Shown: positions 57,359 to 64,000 of the stretch, in pieces
Numbering within the stretch: position 1 is the stretch's first letter
How the letters are laid out: each line of letters opens with the position of its first letter
Assembly: GCF_001613465.1 (NCBI RefSeq)
Contig: NZ_BDCK01000020.1
Coordinates: forward strand, 1 to 64,000
Length of the DNA: 64,000 nucleotides
Direction of reading: 5' to 3'
Source of the DNA: Nocardia niwae NBRC 108934 = DSM 45340
GTDB lineage: Bacteria; Actinomycetota; Actinomycetes; Mycobacteriales; Mycobacteriaceae
Program-made: the position numbers and the translations under genes
Notes under the pieces: model-generated
What the model saw: the letters and a program-made list of their open reading frames with translations, nothing else
The model's database searches: none
What the model was told of the DNA's origin: nothing

Positions 57359-58515
57359 GCGGGCGACCGGTTCCCCTATCGATCCTGGATCTGTCGCCGA
57401 TCAGCGCGGGTTCGACGGCGCAGCAGGCCCTGCGCAACACCGTCGACTTGGCTCAGCACGCCGAACAGTGGGGCTACCACCGGTACTGGCTGGCCGAACA
57501 CCACTTCGTCTCGGTGGCAAGCTCCTCCTCGATCACCCTGATCGGGTTGGTCGCCGCGGCCACCCAGCGCATCCGGGTGGGTTCGGCGGCCGTACAGGTA
57601 GGTCATCACACCTCGGCCTCGATCGTGGAGGCGTTCGGCACGATCGACGCGCTGTATCCGGGCCGGCTCGACCTCGGTCTCGGCCGGTCGGGTCATCGGC
57701 GCGGCCAGTTCGGGGCGGAAGCCGCGCGACCCGAGAGCGGCAAGCCGGTGGTCGACGCGCGGACCGGGCGCACCGAGGTTCGCGGCGGCGTGGTCGTTCC
57801 GCCGCCGTTCGATCCCGGCCGCATCACCGACCGGTCGCGGTTCATCGCCTCGGCGGGCGCGTTGCAGCAGCGCGGCGCGCAGCCGCTGGACTTCGCCGAG
57901 CAGGTCGACGAGGTGCGCGACCTGCTCGCGGGCACCTTCGTCAGCCCGGAGGGCATTGCGCTGCACGCGGTTCCCGGTGAGGACGCGCAGGTGCGGTTGT
58001 GGCTGTTCGGCAGCACCGCGGGCGAGAGCGCGGAACTGGCCGGGCGACTGGGGCTGCCGTTCGCGGCGGCCTACCATGTCTCGCCCGGCACCGCGCTGGA
58101 CTCGATCGAGGCGTACCGCGCGGCGTTCCGCCCCTCCGCCGAACTGGCCGAACCGTACGTGGTGATCTCCGCCGACGTGGTCGTCGGCGAGGACGACGCG
58201 ACCGCGCGGGGGCTCGCCGCCGGCTACGGCCACTGGGTCTACAGCATCCGCAGCGGCGCGGGCGCGGCCGAGTACCCCGATCCGGTGTCCATCGCCCCGC
58301 TCACCGCGGAACAGCGGCGCCTCGTCGACGATCGCCTGGCCACCCAGTTCGTGGGCTCCCCCGGCACCGTCGTGGAGCGCCTGGACGCACTGCAACGCGT
58401 CAGCGGCGCGAACGAACTGCTGGTCACCACCATCACCCATCGGCACGCCGACCGCCTGGAATCGCATCGGCTGCTCGCCGAGGCCTGGGGGCTGCGCGCC
58501 GCCCGCGCGGCCTGA
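57355..58515 (+). CDS. luciferase-like (LLM) flavin-dependent oxidoreductase
   Basis: 386 residues, a TIM-barrel FMN-dependent enzyme. PLSILDLSPISAGSTAQQAL, GYHRYWLAEHHFVSVASSS and RIRVGSAAVQVGHHTSASIVEAFGTIDALYPGRLDLGLGRS are classic LLM/MsnO8-type sequence. It would need reduced flavin from a reductase, which is not in the operon. LLM enzymes often oxidise C-S or C-N bonds; under SAM-riboswitch control, oxidation of an organosulfur compound is likely. ATG 57355 overlaps the DUF1684 stop. It is the last gene before the terminator. Confidence 0.92.
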   Translation: MSGRPVPLSILDLSPISAGSTAQQALRNTVDLAQHAEQWGYHRYWLAEHHFVSVASSSSITLIGLVAAATQRIRVGSAAVQVGHHTSASIVEAFGTIDALYPGRLDLGLGRSGHRRGQFGAEAARPESGKPVVDARTGRTEVRGGVVVPPPFDPGRITDRSRFIASAGALQQRGAQPLDFAEQVDEVRDLLAGTFVSPEGIALHAVPGEDAQVRLWLFGSTAGESAELAGRLGLPFAAAYHVSPGTALDSIEAYRAAFRPSAELAEPYVVISADVVVGEDDATARGLAAGYGHWVYSIRSGAGAAEYPDPVSIAPLTAEQRRLVDDRLATQFVGSPGTVVERLDALQRVSGANELLVTTITHRHADRLESHRLLAEAWGLRAARAA

Positions 58516-58524
58516 CCCTGCTGC

Positions 58525-58551
58525 GGCCGGTGCGCCCCGGGCGCACCGGCC
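58525..58551 (+). terminator. operon terminator hairpin
   Basis: GGCCGGTGCGCCC (58525-58537) and GGGCGCACCGGCC (58539-58551) are perfect complements separated by one base. In RNA the inner pairs open to form the loop. It starts 9 bases after the monooxygenase stop. Confidence 0.8.
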
Positions 58552-58669
58552 CGCGGACACCGACGCGGAAACGGTGATCTGTCCGCGCAGGCCCCGGCGC
58601 ACCGTCCGGGGGCGGGCCGCCGCAGGTCACGTCACCGGAGCAGATACGTGCTGCCCGCGACGGGAGAAC

Positions 58670-59671
58670 TCAGACGCCGACCGGAGCGGCCGTGACGCCG
58701 TAGCCGAGGTTGGTCAGCACCTCACTGGTCGCCTTGGCGAAGTTCAGCGTGATGAAGTGCAGGCACGGAGCGCCCTCATCGATCAGCCGCTGGGCGATCT
58801 CCGTGGCGATCTCGATGCCCGCCGCGCGCACCGCCGCGGTGTTCTCCTCGCCACCGTCGCCCGCCGCCTTGCGCAGCCGCTCCATGACCGCGGGAGGCAG
58901 CGGCCTGCCGCACAACTCCTCGGCGCGCTGCACCGTGCGCAGCGACGTGATGGGCATCAGCTCGGGAATGATCGGCTTGGCGCCTTCGATCGGGTCCAGC
59001 GCCACGAGCCGATCCCGCATGCGCAGGTAGTGCTCCACGTCGAAGAACATCTGGGTGATCGAATATTCCGCTCCCGCACGCAGTTTCGCGGCCAGGAACG
59101 CGGTGTCGGTCGCCAGGTCCGGCGATCGATGATGGCCCTGCGGGAACGACGCCACGCCCACGTGGAAATCGCCGAGATCGCGCACGATGCGCACCAGTTC
59201 CTCGGCGTAGGAGACACCCTCGGGATGCCGGTGCCACTCCCCCAGTGGGTCACCGGGCGGGTCGCCGCGCAGCACCAGGATGTTGCGGATCCCGGAGTCG
59301 GCGTACGCGCCGACCAGCGAGCGCAGTTCGGCGACGCTGTGCCCCACCGCGGTGAGGTGCGCGACCGGCAACAGCGTGGTCTCCTGCGCCAGTTCCCCGG
59401 TCACGCGGACGGTGCGGTCGCGCGTGGAGCCGCCCGCGCCGTAGGTCATCGACACGAACGCGGGATGCATGCACTCGAATTGCCGCACGGCGCGCCACAG
59501 CCGCGCCTCGGCGGCCGCGTCGCGGGGCGGATTGAACTCCACGGAGAAGGGCACCGCGTGCCCCGCGTGAGCCCGCAGACTCTGTACGACCGAAGGTGTG
59601 CCAGAGACGTTCGGGTGCGTCCGGGACGGCCGGCCAGGGGTCGAGCTTCCCCGCACGTTGTCGAAAGTCAC
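58670..59671 (-). CDS. metF: methylenetetrahydrofolate reductase-family protein
   Basis: 333 residues. It is expected to reduce 5,10-methylene- to 5-methyl-tetrahydrofolate for methionine synthesis. The TIM barrel shows VPFSVEFNPPRDAA (catalytic Glu), MTYGAGGSTRDRT, VAHLTAVGHS, ILVLRGDPPGDPLG, and AEYSITQMFFDVEHYL. The position next to a GGPP synthase and mptA matches M. tuberculosis Rv2172c, described as an MTHFR. GTG 59671 lies 6 bases after TACACT, so the mRNA is likely leaderless. Adjacent to, but transcribed against, the SAM-controlled operon. Confidence 0.9.
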   Translation of the reverse strand: MTFDNVRGSSTPGRPSRTHPNVSGTPSVVQSLRAHAGHAVPFSVEFNPPRDAAAEARLWRAVRQFECMHPAFVSMTYGAGGSTRDRTVRVTGELAQETTLLPVAHLTAVGHSVAELRSLVGAYADSGIRNILVLRGDPPGDPLGEWHRHPEGVSYAEELVRIVRDLGDFHVGVASFPQGHHRSPDLATDTAFLAAKLRAGAEYSITQMFFDVEHYLRMRDRLVALDPIEGAKPIIPELMPITSLRTVQRAEELCGRPLPPAVMERLRKAAGDGGEENTAAVRAAGIEIATEIAQRLIDEGAPCLHFITLNFAKATSEVLTNLGYGVTAAPVGV

Positions 59672-59677
59672 CGGTTC

Positions 59678-59683
59678 AGTGTA
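59678..59683 (-). promoter_or_regulatory. -10 element TACACT of metF, leaderless
   Basis: On the minus strand TACACT ends 6 bases before GTG 59671, with no Shine-Dalgarno between. Same geometry as dinB and the thioesterase gene. Confidence 0.5.
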
Positions 59684-59867
59684 GAGGTGGCCGGTGGCGG
59701 CCCCGTCGGGTCGCTCGGGCGCCCCGCGTATTCTTCGCAGCGGGCGATATGGTCGCCACGCCGAGCGACACGCGCGCCCGCCTCCGCTCGGCCCCGAATC
59801 ACCCGCAGCGCCCGGGCACCCTCCGCGACCCAGCGCGTCCACCATCCGCACGACCTTGGAGGCTCCT

Positions 59868-60989
59868 CTGTCCGCCGCAACCGGTACTCAGACGCCGCGC
59901 CCCGCGGTGCCGCAGCCGGGCACCCCCGCCTTCGTCACCGCCGTGGAAGACGCCCTGACCAGTTTCTTCGACACCCGCCGCCCGACGACCGAGCGCCTCG
60001 GCCCGGTGTTCGTCGAGGCCACCGACGCGCTCGAGCAGTTCGTGCTGCGCGGCGGAAAACGCACCAGGCCCGCGTTCGCGTGGACCGGGTGGCTCGGAGC
60101 GGGCGGCGACCCGCACGCGCCCGAGGCCGCCGCGGTGCTCACCGCGTGCTCCGCGCTCGAGCTGGTGCAGGCCTGCGCGCTGGTCCACGACGACATCATC
60201 GATTCCTCCCGGACCCGTCGCCGCTTCCCCACCGTCCACGTCGACTTCGAGCAGCGTCATCGGGACCGCGGGTGGGCCGGCGACGCGGCGCACTTCGGCA
60301 CCAGCGTGGCCATCCTGATCGGCGATCTGGCGCTGTCCTGGGCCGACGACATGGTGCACGCGTCCGGCCTGGCGCCCGCGGCCATCGCCCGGTTCGCGCC
60401 GGTGTGGGCCGACATGCGCACCGAGGTGCTCGGCGGCCAGCTGCTCGACGTCAGCGGCGAGGCGGGCGGCGACGAATCGGTCGAAGCCGCGCTGCGCATC
60501 AACCGCTACAAGACCGCCGCCTACACCGTCGAACGCCCGCTGCACCTCGGCGCCGCCATCGCCGCCGCCGACCAGGGGCTGATCGACGCGTACCGCCGGT
60601 TCGGCACCGCCATCGGGATCGCCTTCCAGCTGCGCGACGACCTGCTCGGCGTGTTCGGCGATCCGGCGGTGACCGGCAAGCCGTCCGGCGACGACCTGCG
60701 CGAGGGCAAGCGCACCGTGCTGCTGGCCGAGGCGCTGCGCTGCGCCGACGAGACCGATGCCGCCGCGGCCGCGCTGCTGCGCTCGAGCATCGGCACCGAC
60801 CTGGACGCGCAGCAGGTGCAGCGGCTGCGCGCGCTGCTCGTCGAACTCGGCGCGGTCGACGAGGTGGAACGCCGGATCACCGAGCTCACCGACAGCGGCC
60901 TGGCCGCCATCGAGACCAGCTCGGCGACCGCGGTGGCCAAGGAACGGCTGCGCGCGATGGCGCTGGCCGCGACCAAGCGCACCGCGTGA
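59868..60989 (+). CDS. polyprenyl (geranylgeranyl) diphosphate synthase
   Basis: 373 residues from a proposed CTG start. It condenses IPP with allylic diphosphates. FVLRGGKRTRPAFAW binds IPP; the first Asp-rich motif is ALVHDDIIDSS and the second is FQLRDDLLGVFGDP, followed by KRTVLLAEAL. The protein resembles the IdsA2 group next to mptA in mycobacteria; C20 product is inferred. Start uncertain: GGAGG (59858-59862) is 5 bases before CTG 59868; TTG 59856 and GTG 59907 are in frame. It forms a pair with the following desaturase, suggesting supply of GGPP for carotenoids. Confidence 0.9.
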   Translation: MSAATGTQTPRPAVPQPGTPAFVTAVEDALTSFFDTRRPTTERLGPVFVEATDALEQFVLRGGKRTRPAFAWTGWLGAGGDPHAPEAAAVLTACSALELVQACALVHDDIIDSSRTRRRFPTVHVDFEQRHRDRGWAGDAAHFGTSVAILIGDLALSWADDMVHASGLAPAAIARFAPVWADMRTEVLGGQLLDVSGEAGGDESVEAALRINRYKTAAYTVERPLHLGAAIAAADQGLIDAYRRFGTAIGIAFQLRDDLLGVFGDPAVTGKPSGDDLREGKRTVLLAEALRCADETDAAAAALLRSSIGTDLDAQQVQRLRALLVELGAVDEVERRITELTDSGLAAIETSSATAVAKERLRAMALAATKRTA

Positions 60990-61023
60990 GCGCGGCACAT
61001 CGCAGGGCGAGGAGGCGAACCCG

Positions 61024-62607
61024 GTGAGAACCGTTGCGGGACCGGCCGATCGCGTCGTGGTGGTCGGCGCGGGCTTGGCCGGCCTCTCCGCCGCCCTCTA
61101 TCTGACCGGGGCTGGTCACACGGTGACGCTGCTCGAGCGCGCCGATCATCCCGGCGGCCGGGTGGGGCGCTATCGGGGCGCGGACTACGACATCGATTCC
61201 GGCGCCACCGTCCTCACGCTGCCCGAGCTGATCACCGACGCGCTCGCCGCCGTCGGCCGCGCCCCGGAGACCTGCGTGCCTCCCCTGCGCATCCACCGGA
61301 TGACGCCGGGCTATCACGCCCGGTTCGCCGACGGCGCCGAGATCAGGGTCTTCGCCGATCCGGACGCGATGGCCGCGGAGGTCGAGCGGATCTGCGGTCC
61401 GGCCGAGGCACGGGGATACCGGCGCCTGCGCGCCTGGCTGGCGCGCATCTACGCGGCCGAATTCACCGAATTCATGGACACCAACTTCGACTCGCCGCTG
61501 GATATGGTGCGCAGCCCCGAAAAGCGCCGCGCGCTGATCGAATTGGTGCGCCTCGGCGGCTTCGGCAGGCTCGGCCCCCGGGTGCGCGGGTTCCTGCGCG
61601 ATCCGCGCCTGGCGCGGCTGTTCACCTTCCAGGCGCTGTACGCGGGCATGCCGCCCGCGCAGGCTCTCGCCGTCTACGGCGCGATTCCGCATATGGACAC
61701 TTCGCTGGGCGTCTACTTCCCCGAGGGCGGTATGCGGGCGATCGCCGGGGCACTGGCGCAGGCGTTCACCGAAGCGGGCGGCACGCTGGAACTGAACGCC
61801 GAAGTGGTCGGGATCGACTACGCGGGCCGGCGCGCCCGCCGCGCCCGCACCGCCGACGGGCGCTCGTTCGACTGCGACGCGCTCGTGCTCACCGCCGACC
61901 TCGGCTCGCTCGACCGCTTCGGTGTGCGGACCCGGCGCTGGCTGCGCGCCTCACCGTCGGCGCTCGTCGCGCACGGCACCGTCCCCGCCGCGGTCGCGGC
62001 GGACTGGCCGGTGCAGGCGCACCACACCATCGAATTCGGGCAGGCGTGGGACCGCACGTTCGCCGAGATCACCGCCCGCCGGGGCCGCGGCACGCTGATG
62101 AGCGACCCCTCGCTGCTGCTGACCCGGCCCGCCCTCACCGATCCGGGCCAGTTCATCGAACGCCCGGACGGACGCCACGAACCGTTCTCCTTACTGGCGC
62201 CGTGCCCGAATCTCACAGCGGCTCCGCTGGATTGGCCGCGACTGGGACCGGCCTATCTCCGGGAGCTGCTCACGGTGCTGGAAGCGCGCGGCTACCGGGG
62301 CATCGCCGAGCACTTCGCCGTCGACCGGCTCGACACGCCGCGGACCTGGCTCGACCACGGCATGCTCGCGGGCACGCCGTTCTCCGCGGCCCATCTCTTC
62401 CGGCAGACCGGCCCCTTCCGGCCGAGTAATTTCCCGCGCTCCAGCGACAATGTGGTTATCGCCGGTTGCGGCACCACGCCAGGTGTGGGCGTGCCAACCT
62501 CCCTGCTCTCCGGGAAACTGGCGGCAAACCGTATCGCGGGCGAACTCGGGCGCACTCCGCGTGCGACCCCGCGCACCAGCCGGATAGTGTTCGAGGCGAC
62601 GCCGTAA
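61024..62607 (+). CDS. CrtI-family phytoene desaturase-like protein
   Basis: 527 residues. FAD motif VVVVGAGLAGLSAALYLTGAGHTVTLLERADHPGGRVG, substrate-binding body with LFTFQALYAGMPPAQALAVYGAI and GVYFPEGGMRAIAGAL, and C-terminal NVVIAGCGTTPGVGVPTSLLSGKLAA, the desaturase closing motif. It would introduce double bonds into phytoene or a related carotene at the membrane. GTG 61024 has GAGGAGG upstream, 34 bases after the GGPP synthase stop, so the two form an operon. No phytoene synthase (crtB) is in the window. Confidence 0.88.
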   Translation: MRTVAGPADRVVVVGAGLAGLSAALYLTGAGHTVTLLERADHPGGRVGRYRGADYDIDSGATVLTLPELITDALAAVGRAPETCVPPLRIHRMTPGYHARFADGAEIRVFADPDAMAAEVERICGPAEARGYRRLRAWLARIYAAEFTEFMDTNFDSPLDMVRSPEKRRALIELVRLGGFGRLGPRVRGFLRDPRLARLFTFQALYAGMPPAQALAVYGAIPHMDTSLGVYFPEGGMRAIAGALAQAFTEAGGTLELNAEVVGIDYAGRRARRARTADGRSFDCDALVLTADLGSLDRFGVRTRRWLRASPSALVAHGTVPAAVAADWPVQAHHTIEFGQAWDRTFAEITARRGRGTLMSDPSLLLTRPALTDPGQFIERPDGRHEPFSLLAPCPNLTAAPLDWPRLGPAYLRELLTVLEARGYRGIAEHFAVDRLDTPRTWLDHGMLAGTPFSAAHLFRQTGPFRPSNFPRSSDNVVIAGCGTTPGVGVPTSLLSGKLAANRIAGELGRTPRATPRTSRIVFEATP

Positions 62608-62670
62608 ACTAAGCGCCGACCTATTCGCTCGCGGTTGCGACCGCCGACCACTCGGGGGGACCGACACCAG

Positions 62671-64000
62671 ATGGCATCCCCCGAAACGCGCACCGCTGAG
62701 GCCGCCTCCGCCGGTGACACCCGCACCTCGTCACTCGCCTCCGCACGTCGCGAATCGGCCGATCCCCGCGGTTTTCTTTGGTGGATGCGCACCAGCGCCG
62801 ACTTCGCCAGAAGCCCGGAGGGCCATGCCGCCCTGCTCGGCTTCTTCGGCGCGATCATGATCATGTTCGGCGGCTTCGGCGCCGGCAGCGTCCGCAAGCG
62901 CGACCCGCTGCTGGAGGCCATGCACCTGTCCTGGCTTCGGTTCGGGCACGGTTACGCGCTGTCGACCATCTGCATCTGGATCGGCGTGCTGCTCATGATC
63001 ACCGCCTGGGTCCGGCTCGGGCGCGCCACGATCGGGACGGGCGACCGGATCGGCGCCGAGGTGACGCTCAACGAACTACGCGCCATCGTCGGCATCTGGA
63101 TCGCGCCGCTGCTGTTCGCCGTACCGATGTTCAGCCGCGACGCGTACTCGTATCTCGCCCAGGGCGCGCTGCTGCGCGACGGCTTCGACCCCTATCAGGT
63201 CGGACCGGTCGCCAACCCCGGCGTGCTGCTGGACAACGTCAGCCCGGTGTGGACCACCACCACCGCCCCCTACGGGCCGGTCTTCCTGCTGCTCGGACGC
63301 GCGATCACCGCCGTCACCGGCGACAACGTGGTGGCGGGCACCATCGCGATGCGCCTGGTCATGCTGCCCGGCCTGGCGCTGATGATGTGGGCGGTGCCCT
63401 ATCTGACCAAGCATCTCGGCGGCAAGCCGACCGTCGCGCTGTGGCTGGCGGTGCTCAACCCGCTGGTGCTGATCCACCTGATCGGCGGCGTGCACAACGA
63501 GATGCTGATGGTCGGCCTGATGTGCGCGGGCATCGCCCTCGTGCTGGAGCGCCACCACGTGGCGGGCATCGTCGTCGTCGCGATCGGCGTGGCCATCAAG
63601 GCGACCGCGGGTGTGGCGCTGCCGTTCCTGGTCTGGATCTGGATGCTGCACGAACGCGAGCGCCGCGCCGCGCAGCGGGTCGGACGCGATCCGGAGCACC
63701 TGCCCGCGGGCGAACGGCCCGGCGACGCCGCGGAGCCCACCGAGGACATGCCGCATCCCGCGCTGATGTTCGGCAAGATCGCGGGGCTCGGTCTGAGCGT
63801 GTTCGCGGTCGTCTTCGTCGCCGCCTCGGCCATCGCAGGCGTCGGCATCGGCTGGCTCACCGCGCTGTCCGGGTCGAAAAAGATCATCAACTGGCTCTCG
63901 CTGCCCACCGTGATGGCGCATGCGATCACCTGGATCACTCCGCTGCGCCTGGAATCGGTGCTCGAGGTCACCCGCGCCCTGTGCGCGCTGGCCTTGGTCG
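62671..64000 (+). CDS. mptA: alpha-(1->6) mannosyltransferase MptA (5' part, cut by window end)
   Basis: At least 443 residues; the frame is open at the end of the window. A GT-C membrane enzyme using polyprenyl-phosphate mannose. A ~40-residue cytoplasmic start precedes helices from about residue 53. The first outer loop has MFSRDAYSYLAQGALLRDG, with the catalytic Asp in the RDAYSY motif, and DPYQVGP. Later helices include LWLAVLNPLVLIHLIGGVHNEM. MptA extends the mannan core of lipomannan/LAM. ATG 62671 has GGGGGGA 9 bases upstream. Position after the GGPP synthase is as in mycobacteria, apart from the inserted desaturase. Confidence 0.9.
   Translation, partial: MASPETRTAEAASAGDTRTSSLASARRESADPRGFLWWMRTSADFARSPEGHAALLGFFGAIMIMFGGFGAGSVRKRDPLLEAMHLSWLRFGHGYALSTICIWIGVLLMITAWVRLGRATIGTGDRIGAEVTLNELRAIVGIWIAPLLFAVPMFSRDAYSYLAQGALLRDGFDPYQVGPVANPGVLLDNVSPVWTTTTAPYGPVFLLLGRAITAVTGDNVVAGTIAMRLVMLPGLALMMWAVPYLTKHLGGKPTVALWLAVLNPLVLIHLIGGVHNEMLMVGLMCAGIALVLERHHVAGIVVVAIGVAIKATAGVALPFLVWIWMLHERERRAAQRVGRDPEHLPAGERPGDAAEPTEDMPHPALMFGKIAGLGLSVFAVVFVAASAIAGVGIGWLTALSGSKKIINWLSLPTVMAHAITWITPLRLESVLEVTRALCALALV

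Noticed and set aside
1..64000. tRNA, rRNA, CRISPR array, IS or prophage genes
   Set aside because: I looked for CCA-ending cloverleaf sequences, regularly spaced repeats and transposase or integrase motifs on both strands and saw none that could be supported.

Overview
The window is a very GC-rich chromosomal segment of a mycolic-acid actinobacterium, most likely a Nocardia or a close relative. This rests on the actinobacterial division and cell-wall (dcw) cluster with wag31 and sepF but no ftsA or ddl, a meso-DAP type MurE, mptA for lipomannan, lppM, an Mtb12-like lipoprotein, and an ileS T-box leader of the kind known from Nocardia and Mycobacterium. No rRNA, tRNA, insertion sequence, prophage or CRISPR array was seen.

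Layout. Positions 1-15 kb hold mixed housekeeping genes: a Tat/lipobox Rieske protein, two coupled lipoproteins, lspA and a RluD-type pseudouridine synthase, a PhzF protein, a CtpE-like P-type ATPase, RarD, a thioesterase behind a perfect 26-bp palindrome, DinB, GalU and an NlpC/P60 hydrolase with a distant CRP/GlxR-like site. From 15.2 to 40.1 kb all genes are on the minus strand. In transcription order they are mraZ, rsmH, ftsL-like, pbpB, murE, murF, mraY, murD, ftsW, murG, murC, ftsQ, ftsZ, pgeF, yggS, sepF, yggT, wag31, a small membrane gene and ileS. Many junctions are 4-nt ATGA or GTGA overlaps. The mraZ promoter has MraZ-type GTGGGG/GTGGAG repeats in its spacer, and ileS has a translational T-box.

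From 40.4 to 64 kb a backbone that, from memory, matches M. tuberculosis Rv2169c-Rv2174 (DUF3040, GNAT, lppM, MTHFR, GGPP synthase, mptA) is interrupted by accessory genes. A carotenoid group (CrtO/PYROXD2-like oxidoreductase, CruF-like protein, family-2 glycosyltransferase) lies around lppM. A second carotenoid gene (CrtI family) follows the GGPP synthase. Between lppM and metF sits an operon headed by a SAM-I/IV-type riboswitch. It encodes a polar amino-acid ABC importer, a family-5 solute/peptide ABC importer with a double ATPase, an unknown 170-aa protein, a DUF1684 protein and a luciferase-like flavin monooxygenase, and ends in a strong hairpin.

The SAM-controlled operon is the best candidate for an undescribed system. 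Its parts suggest uptake and oxidative breakdown of an organosulfur nutrient when methionine/SAM is low, broadly like the yxe and ytm operons of Bacillus, but with a second transporter and DUF1684. The substrate is not known. Gene starts were chosen from Shine-Dalgarno sites, overlaps and -10 spacing. Several genes (thioesterase, dinB, the glycosyltransferase, metF) appear to be leaderless.
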